DNA of 64,000 nucleotides. Origin: Cerioporus squamosus (taxonomy: Eukaryota; Basidiomycota; Agaricomycetes; Polyporales; Polyporaceae). Of this stretch, positions 57,402-64,000 are shown piece after piece (position 1 is the stretch's first letter; each line of letters starts with the position of its first letter). Location of the stretch: positions 1-64,000 of the forward strand of contig JABYQS010000046.1 in the NCBI GenBank assembly GCA_022592435.1, in the 5' to 3' direction. The position numbers were made by a program, and so were the translations under genes. The notes beneath the pieces were generated by a model. The model was not told where the DNA came from. It did not search any database and was given only the letters and a program-made list of their open reading frames with translations.

Positions 57402-60400
57402 GAGTACTTAGTAACTGCAACGGAGGAAGGTAGGCTACGGTGCGCAAGAGCAAGTAGCATGGCTTGTGGCAGGCGGGAGCAAAGGCGGGAGCTGAGCGTG
57501 CCAGCCGCCGACGGTCCGACAGCGTCCGACGCGCCACAACGATCATTTGTTTGTTCCCACAAACATCTTCGCGCGCGCTTCTCACTGTGGTTCGTACTAA
57601 TTGCAAGGGTCGTAAGTACTAATCGCCTCTGCGCGTCTTTGGACTGTGCTCCCAAGCATATGCCAGTACAAGTGGTCGGTAAAGCTATATACATATATTG
57701 CATGCAGTTCTGCCAGACGATGCGCCGTCATTGTTTCTCAGGTAGGCGTGCTGGCACTCTCAGCCTGGTCAGCAACCGGGATTCACTCGCAAGAGCAGCG
57801 TCTTCAAGCTTCAAGGACATGGAGACTGGAGAACTCTATTCGACCCGTGATCCATCGATGCATCAACACTCAGCTGCCACTGGGCAGTTGAGCGGCGGCC
57901 CACCGTCGTATTCCCGCTCGCTTCCAAAAGGGTCTCGCAGATCCAGTGGCCGCGCGACAACCGTGCGCAGATAGGGACAGATGCGCGACCGCAACCTTAA
58001 CCATGGCGTCACAAGGCGCGAATACGAACCTTGAGCCTTGTATCATCGGCAGAAGATTTCCTTACCTGTGATCGTCCATGTACATAAACGGGCTCACGTC
58101 GAGGAGAGCCTCAAGCATGATGTCGAACTTGAGTTGTGCGCGGGCACAGCGCATGCATCGAGATTACAGCGCTAGCGACGAGCTCAGGCTGAGGTACTTT
58201 CTGTAACAAGTGGCGAGTATACTGACCGCAACGTAGCAACAGGTACTACTGTAGCCGGTGGGCTGAATGCTTCTCGCACGACGGAAGTAGTACATACCTC
58301 ATTCTACGCACTTACCCTGCAGGAAGCTGCCGCCGACCGGATCGTTGCAAATTGGGGGACACACATACCAACCTAATACGAACCTAATCAAGTTTCCAAC
58401 CATTCCCGCTGCAACTTGAAGGAAGACCCGAAGCGTCCACAGGAAGTAGATCGGAGAACTCAGACACACACTCCAGCAGCTGGGCGAGCGGATGAGTTCA
58501 GGCTTTTGACGTGAAGGGGTGACCTGAAGGCTGGAGACCTACCTGCCTTTTCTAGCCTGTTGGTAGCCACCTGGGCTCCTGGCAGCTCCTGGCCTTCGAC
58601 CTCCGCCTGGGCTGCCGTCTTACGAGACTTCGTCCCCAACCTGTAGGAGACAACATCCAATATCCAAACCTTACCCGCTGTCTCTGCCATTGCTCCAGCC
58701 ATAGCTCTGGTGGTGATAATAGTAACCACGCTGCACGTGCTCGGTCAGCCAATCTACTACCTTTTTCTCTCTCTGCGACTCGGCCGCATATTGTGACCAG
58801 CCCATACCGACTCACCTCTGCAACGACCAAGTCACCCATCCCGCCAGAACTGACGAAGCCACGTGCAACGCAACGCATACAGTCACTTCGACGGACGCGT
58901 CACTCAGCCGTTGGATGAACCAGAGACGGAGGCCTGGTGCGTGCTTGGTGCGTGCCAACTTGCCTCCTGCAGCGAAGCCCCAGAAGACCTGTAGCCCTCG
59001 CCTCCGTCGCAGCGTCCTATGAACCTTCTGCGAGCACGCAATTGGGCATCTGCTCGGTACAAAGCATTGGGCGATCCGGACCAACCGACAATGCCTGCAT
59101 CTGCGACGTCAGTTCGAGAAGTAGTCCGACCTTCCTCGCACCTGCAAGAGCCATCCCCTTCCCCTTAGTGGACTCGGTCATAAAGTATATCTTCCCTACT
59201 TCACGGCCACAGGCGGCGGCGCGCGGCGAGCGGCCGAGTCGTACGATTGTCAAGTCCACCAGGGTTATCGTGCAGCCGTCAGAAGCAGAGAATCCGTCGT
59301 CGGAGACTCGGAGTGTTGGCTGCAAAGCCTCGAGGCGTACTTATGGTGGTGAGTCCCTGTCTGATCCTCAACCGTGGTTACTGTCCATGACACCGGTGGT
59401 TGTTTGACCCGAGCAAGCCAACCACCATCCCCCAGCCGAGCGCGGCGAGTGTGCTCGGCGTTCGCGGAACGGTGGTTCCAGGCATCAAGCTCCCGAGTCT
59501 GCTTGTTGCACGAAGCAGGGTTGAGACTCCGCCGCAGGCCGTCACATCAAAGGATGCAGTCCCGTTGACGGTTATAGGACTTGTGCACCTTGAAACCACC
59601 ATGCGATAGTCTATGACAAGCTGGAGAGTCTCACATCGTCTCGTCCAGCACGGGCACTTCAGCGGTCCGAGACCTTGACGACCTGAACATGCACAAACTC
59701 ACCAGTATTAAGCTCAAGGGCTCACGTCCCTGTGGCATGAGGCCGCCAGGCGAGGATTATTGATGAACCCGTCTTAAGCTCACCGGGTCCAGTGGAGGCA
59801 TATCTACGCAAGCCTGGTGAATCGGACGTCGTCCATGCCCTTCCAGTTGCCGTCCACACGCTAGTCGAGATGTAGTCGGAAGCAGCGGACTGAAGGAGGA
59901 GGAGGAAGGAGTGATATGTCTTCCCATGTGAGCATCGCCGTCCACTTACATCATGTGGCCGCAACTTTAACCCCATTTTTCAGCTCTCGGCCTTCCTCGT
60001 GTTTCCGTGCGGCTCTCGCGAGAGCACACTGGCCATATCCAGGGCACACGAGACACAGTCGGCGGCTCGCGCCGCGGCCAACATCACCAACATTGAGCTA
60101 CCAATTTGCTGTTCCCATCGGCCTAGTCGCTGTTCGCACCAGCTTACGTCGTCGGCGTCGACGCCAGGACGTCAAGCTGTCTGTCGCTGTCGCGTTTGCA
60201 GGCCTCCTAACTGCCTCACCGCAGTATTGCGGTTGCAAACGTTGAGAGAAGTCTAGCTCGGTTACGTGTGGTCTGCCTGGTCTGTTTCGTGAAGAAGCTG
60301 CGGTCAGTGGACGATGATTATCGGGCACCCGGTTGCTCCTGCTTACTGAGTTTGTACCCCCCTTCACCGCTCGTGCAGGTACCTAGAAATACGGACCAAT

Positions 60401-62401
60401 CACGCGCTGTTGAAGCTCCTGGAGTTCCGTTCATTTGGGCTCAGAATCGCCTTGTTCGCAGCATCGGACTCCCTATCGGCGCCATCGGATGCTTCGCGGA
60501 CGCACGCACACCAATGACAGCGCGTCAGCGGATGTGGTTGGATGCTCAGAACTCCAAGAGAACTCGCAGAGCCCGCAGAGCTCGCAAAGGATCGCCTTCC
60601 ATCGCGAGCAGGCACGCGTCCCGCCAGGGCGCGCACGATAGGCCATTGTACCATCTGGAGACGTTCCGGGGAGCAAACTGCCTCCGAAACGTCTGTTGGC
60701 GAATTGCGTACGTTAGTTTGGTCTTCCATGATATGTCAGTATGCGCACTGACCTCATCTCGGAGATCCGCAAGAGCTCTTCATGATCTTCGCGCAGACGC
60801 AGGTGATGGCGACCACTCCCACACTTCGCACAGCAATGTCCGTGTTGACCCAGTCCGGGTCGACCTTGTCGCTAGGTGCGCTTGGCTGCGCGATTCCATT
60901 TCGCGTCGGGGTGGTCCCGTCCGAAGTCATCTACGGTCGCGTGTATTGCGTCTATAACGAGACGCTGCTCTTGACATAACTTCTCCGCGGAGACCAGACC
61001 CCACCCCCGGGCTATCTCTCACCTACCACATACCAGAGGACACGAAGATCGCGTCATGCGCTCGCCTGGGGTTCCTGTGAGAACACAGGATAAGTTGTGG
61101 CACATCCTCATGATCGCCTCCACGAGTCCCAAGTGACGGGGTGTGCCACCACGACGATGCCTGTCTCCCGGACCCAAGGGCTGCGGATCGCCTGAAGACG
61201 ATCCTGGCCACACCCCATTGTTCGACAAACGCAGATAGACGGACGCACACGACGCGGAGTGAGAAGCGGAGGTTCGGACGCGGAGGAGTGGGCGATGTGA
61301 GCAGGGTCCGCTCGTCCTTCCGTCCCGGCTTTCCCTGGCCCATCGTCATCGAACATCTGTCATCCTATCCGCCGCCCACGGCGCCTTCTGGCCCCGCCAC
61401 CAACCAGCTCTGGCCACTAGTCTGCCAATGTCAGTACTCGCAGTGACACTTGGCTCGTCCGTCTGCGATCCGCCCAGATCGATCCCGGCTCCTTGGCCCC
61501 TACGCTCCAGATGTTCTGTCGCTGAATCGCGCTGGAGTCCGGAGTCGCGGAGTCGCGTCGCGGCCGCACGTACGAGCACTGCCATGGGCAGACTGAGGAA
61601 TCCACCCACTGCTAGACGGGCACACCCGCCAGGACACACTTCATTATCCTCCACATAATGGACGGGCCAGACGGAAGGTGCGCGGAGTCGAATATTTTTC
61701 GCGCCTAGCGAGCAGCGAGTCCCGCTCCGGCCACCCAACTGGCAACCGTCCTCCGGAAGATCTCTCCATTTTCGTGGGCCGGGGGGACAGTGTGGGGTCG
61801 CGCGGGGATCGCGATGCACCCCGTCTCCGGAGCGCGATCAAACTGATCGGTCCTTGGTCTCAAGCGTCCGCGTCCCAGCTTGGGTTGTCTGGGCAGCGTC
61901 GCGGGATCTGGGGATTATTATTGTCGTCAGCGAGTCGCGCGCGGGAAGGCGCATCATGCATGTATCATGTACATGTAGATTGTCTATGAACGATCCCATC
62001 AATATATTCTCATTTCCGTGCTCAACGTCCTGAGAGAGAGTGGGTGTTCGTGGTTGTATGGAGACAAGGGCAAATATACATTGACACAAACAAAGGAATC
62101 CGACCAGATCTACACACAGCGCGGCGCCGACTGACAACGACCAGACTACTGTACAGCTAACACATATCACAACGAGACGGCGGACAAGAACACAGACAGG
62201 AGGAGCACAACACACGGGACGGGAAAGCAAGAAATCACAGGGGGAAAGACATGAGGGTAAGTGGTATGCATAGGTGCGTATGTCCGAAACGCGATAGATA
62301 TATCAGACAACTAATGTGCGCGATGAGCGGGACGCGCAGACGTCGAGGCATGTTCACGTACTGATGTTGATCATCCTTGTCCTCCAGCGCGCTCAGCCAC
62401 T
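57402..62401. other. 5-kb block with no convincing gene
   Basis: Frames are open on both strands in places but do not join into models with shared phase, starts or family motifs. Examples: 57790-57974 plus (FKDMETGELYSTRDPSMHQH); 58460-59084 minus (FWGFAAGGKLARTKHAPGL); 59017-59325 minus (IYFMTESTKGKGMALAGARK); 59999-60256 plus. It is either decayed coding sequence, lineage-specific genes I cannot parse, or non-coding DNA. The last 400 bp probably includes the 3' end of the Zn2Cys6 gene. Confidence 0.3.
60268..60957 (+). CDS. possible hypothetical ORF, 229 codons
   Basis: The longest frame in the gene-poor block. It contains APGVPFIWAQNRLVRSIGLP and CFADARTPMTARQRMWLDAQ, then becomes Arg/Ser/His-rich. 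The first codon is GTG rather than ATG, and no family is recognised. It could be one exon of a larger gene or a chance frame. Confidence 0.15.
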   Translation: MVCLVCFVKKLRSVDDDYRAPGCSCLLSLYPPSPLVQVPRNTDQSRAVEAPGVPFIWAQNRLVRSIGLPIGAIGCFADARTPMTARQRMWLDAQNSKRTRRARRARKGSPSIASRHASRQGAHDRPLYHLETFRGANCLRNVCWRIAYVSLVFHDMSVCALTSSRRSARALHDLRADAGDGDHSHTSHSNVRVDPVRVDLVARCAWLRDSISRRGGPVRSHLRSRVLRL

Positions 62402-63409
62402 CTAAGCCTTCGCCTGAGCCCCATGGATGGGCTCTCCCATCCGGGTATGGTCCATGCGCCCATCCCTCCTCGCGTCCACCATCTGCTGCGGGGCGGCGGC
62501 CACTTCAGCGCCCCGCGAAGGCGGCTTGGCGTATGCTTGAGGGTAGGGCGCGTAGTGGTGCGCGGGCGCCATGGACATCTGTGCATCGGGACGCATGTGC
62601 GCGTGAACGTGAGCGGGATGCGGCATCATGTACTGCGTCGCGTATTGAGGCGGGTAAGGCGCGATGAAGGTCGCGGGGTAGAACTGCGGGGGCGGGTAGC
62701 CAACAGGTTCACCGTCCTGGCCAGTGGCTTGAGGCGGAGGAGGAGCGGGGATAGGCGCGAAGTAGAACTGGGGGTAGTACATGGGCGTCTCCCCCGGTTT
62801 TGCAGCAGGCGGGGCGGGGTACTGGGGGTAGAACCCGGGCGGATAGGTGACCGGTGCAGCGTAGGGAATCGGGGGCGTGGCGCTGGGGACAGCGGCGGCC
62901 ACGGCCTGGGGGACAGGGATTCCCTGCGGTTGCACTGCAACGTCGACCTGCTGCTGTTCGACGTTGGTGGCTGCGCGACGCGTCAGTCGAGAAGACGAGC
63001 ATGGCTATCCCACGCGCGAACGCCGAGGCGGCGGCGTGAGGACATGGAGGAGAGGGTGCTTACTCTTTCCATCGCGCTTCTTGTAAGGCCCTCGCTTGAT
63101 CCCCTTCTGGCGCTCCTTGCGCTGGGAATCGATGCACTCCTCCGCAATGCCGTACTTGACGCAGCGGAGGCAGGGGCGGGCGTCATCGCACTTCTTGCAC
63201 GCCTTCTGACAGTTGGTGCAGGCGTTCTTGACCTGGCGGCGCTTGGTACGAGTGGGCTGGGCGGTGACCATGCCGGGCGGGAAGGGGTACATGTGCATGG
63301 TGGGCATGCTGGAGTAGGTGATGGGATGCATGGTCATCTGTGGCTGGACGGCGTCGGTGGGCGACTGGGGCTCATGCTGGGAGTCGGTCTCGGGATTGGA
63401 GTCGCCCAT
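62402..63409 (-). CDS. Zn2Cys6 binuclear-cluster transcription factor
   Basis: Nuclear DNA-binding regulator. Two exons: the first (63409 to about 63070) encodes a Met/Pro/Gln-rich leader and the zinc cluster KNACTNCQKACKKCDDARPC followed by LRCVKYGIAEEC. This fits CX2CX6CX5CX2CX8C with one extra Cys inside the first loop. The basic extension RKERQKGIKRGPYKKRDGK follows. The second exon is low-complexity, rich in Pro, Tyr, Ala and Gln (PPGFYPQYPAPPAAKP; FIAPYPPQYATQYMM), probably an activation domain, and ends GAQAKA at 62402. The fungal-specific middle-homology region is absent, which makes this a short, simple member. The splice Lys-Thr (GK-TTNVEQQQV) is supported by gtaagc...cgcag. Targets unknown. 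Confidence 0.88.
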
Positions 63410-63788
63410 GGCGGGGGACGGGTGGGGAGGACAGGCGGACGAAAGGAGGATAAGAGCGGACTGATATAGAGGCTAGAGAGAGACAGGAAGAAGGCTGGGA
63501 ACTGTATGGCGGATTGGCGCTTTGGTGCCGCAGGGGCACACGTGTTGGCAGCGTCGCGCGTGCGGCCGCGGGCGGTCGCGGGTCGCGGGGGCGCAGGCTG
63601 TCGGGCGCGGTGAGCGACATTGTCGGGCAGGCGGCGGGAGAGAGAGACGTACGCTGATGAGCGGACTCGCTGAGCTTGAGGGCGCCGGGCGTCTCCGACC
63701 GAAAAGCGGAGGGTGTGGCGGGGGACTCGGGAGGGAGAAATTGAAAGGCAGCGTAGGGCCCCGTCCGTGCTCGACGTCTTTATGCGCG

Positions 63789-64000
63789 ATGCCCCAGAAC
63801 GCGCTTTCCTTTGATCGCTTCTATGTCCCATCACACGCCCCAGCGTACGTAATATTTATCCTCTCCCCTACTCGCGGCACAAACTCTAATTTACAGCCTC
63901 CGACACACTCCGCGAACGCACCGCATCCCCTCTTATCTCCTCCGTTTCCTGCTCCGCTTCATCTCCCCTGCCGACGCCTCGGCAGCATATCTCGCCGCCC
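63789..64000 (+). CDS. possible 5' end of a divergent gene running off the right edge
   Basis: An ATG at 63789 opens MPQNALSFDRFYVPSHAPA, followed by a canonical 52-nt intron (gtacgt at 63845, tttacag ending 63896, with a ctaat branch-like site). It then continues open to the edge (RIPSYLLRFLLRFISPADAS). A second ATG at 63823 in another frame (MSHHTPQ) is also open through the same intron. Its position 380 bp upstream of the divergent Zn2Cys6 gene is typical of a shared promoter. The product is unknown. Confidence 0.35.
   Translation, partial: MPQNALSFDRFYVPSHAPAYVIFILSPTRGTNSNLQPPTHSANAPHPLLSPPFPAPLHLPCRRLGSISRR

Noticed and set aside
57246..57974. 242-codon plus-strand frame
   Set aside because: Its first half is antisense to the first exon of the Bre4-like gene and the rest is unsupported.
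58937..59407. 156-codon plus-strand frame opposite a 102-codon minus-strand frame
   Set aside because: Neither strand gives a recognisable or spliceable gene; treated as part of the gene-poor block.
61346..61819. 157-codon minus-strand frame
   Set aside because: Overlaps several equally open frames in GC-rich sequence; no start context or homology.
1..64000. tRNA genes, rRNA genes, CRISPR arrays and intact transposable elements
   Set aside because: A visual scan for tRNA T-loop (ggttcga) contexts, direct-repeat arrays, and transposase or reverse-transcriptase motifs found nothing outside coding sequence. A covariance search would be needed to exclude small RNAs.

Overview
The window is a fungal nuclear chromosome segment, most likely from an agaricomycete (mushroom-forming basidiomycete, plausibly a polypore). 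The evidence is gene density, many short (about 50-60 nt) GT-AG introns, moderately high GC, the protein families present, and a decayed laccase of white-rot type. There are no operons, CRISPR arrays or bacterial mobile elements. Gene models were built by eye by joining reading frames across splice sites. Outer limits are usually reliable, but individual exon borders are not all certain.

Layout. 0.6-5.2 kb, minus strand: a GPI-anchored GH13 enzyme of the AgtA 4-alpha-glucanotransferase type and an RNA 3'-terminal phosphate cyclase. 5.5-7.1 kb: an unrecognised gene, divergent from the cyclase. 8-11.8 kb: long-form tRNase Z with an unusual 580-nt intron. 12.5-22.9 kb, all plus strand: an orphan multi-spanning membrane protein, the Cdc50/Lem3 flippase subunit, an F-box protein and a secreted alpha/beta-hydrolase. 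23.2-30.7 kb: the CCR4-NOT scaffold NOT1. 31.1-32.1 kb: a small unassigned protein. 33.3-34.7 kb: a laccase pseudogene. 35.0-37.1 kb: an MCM-binding protein, convergent with a PGM2-type phosphoglucomutase/phosphopentomutase (37.3-40.1 kb) rich in microexons. 40.4-42.1 kb: a BAHD-like acyltransferase. 42.5-45.7 kb: a double-PHD protein of Rco1 type. 47.3-48.9 kb: a DHHC palmitoyltransferase. 49.9-51.4 kb: a secreted SurE-like phosphatase. 51.9-53.0 kb: splicing factor Prp38. 53.4-57.4 kb: a large Bre4/FUSC-like membrane protein. 57.4-62.4 kb: about 5 kb without a convincing gene. 62.4-63.4 kb: a Zn2Cys6 transcription factor. The right edge may hold the start of another gene.

Functional picture. 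Most genes are conserved single-copy housekeeping functions: RNA end processing, tRNA 3' maturation, mRNA decay and transcription control, splicing, replication, lipid asymmetry and protein palmitoylation. Interspersed lineage-specific genes are the orphan membrane protein, the F-box protein, the secreted hydrolases, the BAHD enzyme and the laccase remnant. No co-regulated pathway cluster is evident. The strongest unusual observation is the phosphoglucomutase gene, whose catalytic region is built from exons of 17, 18 and 24 nt, with further microexons of 8 and 16 nt.
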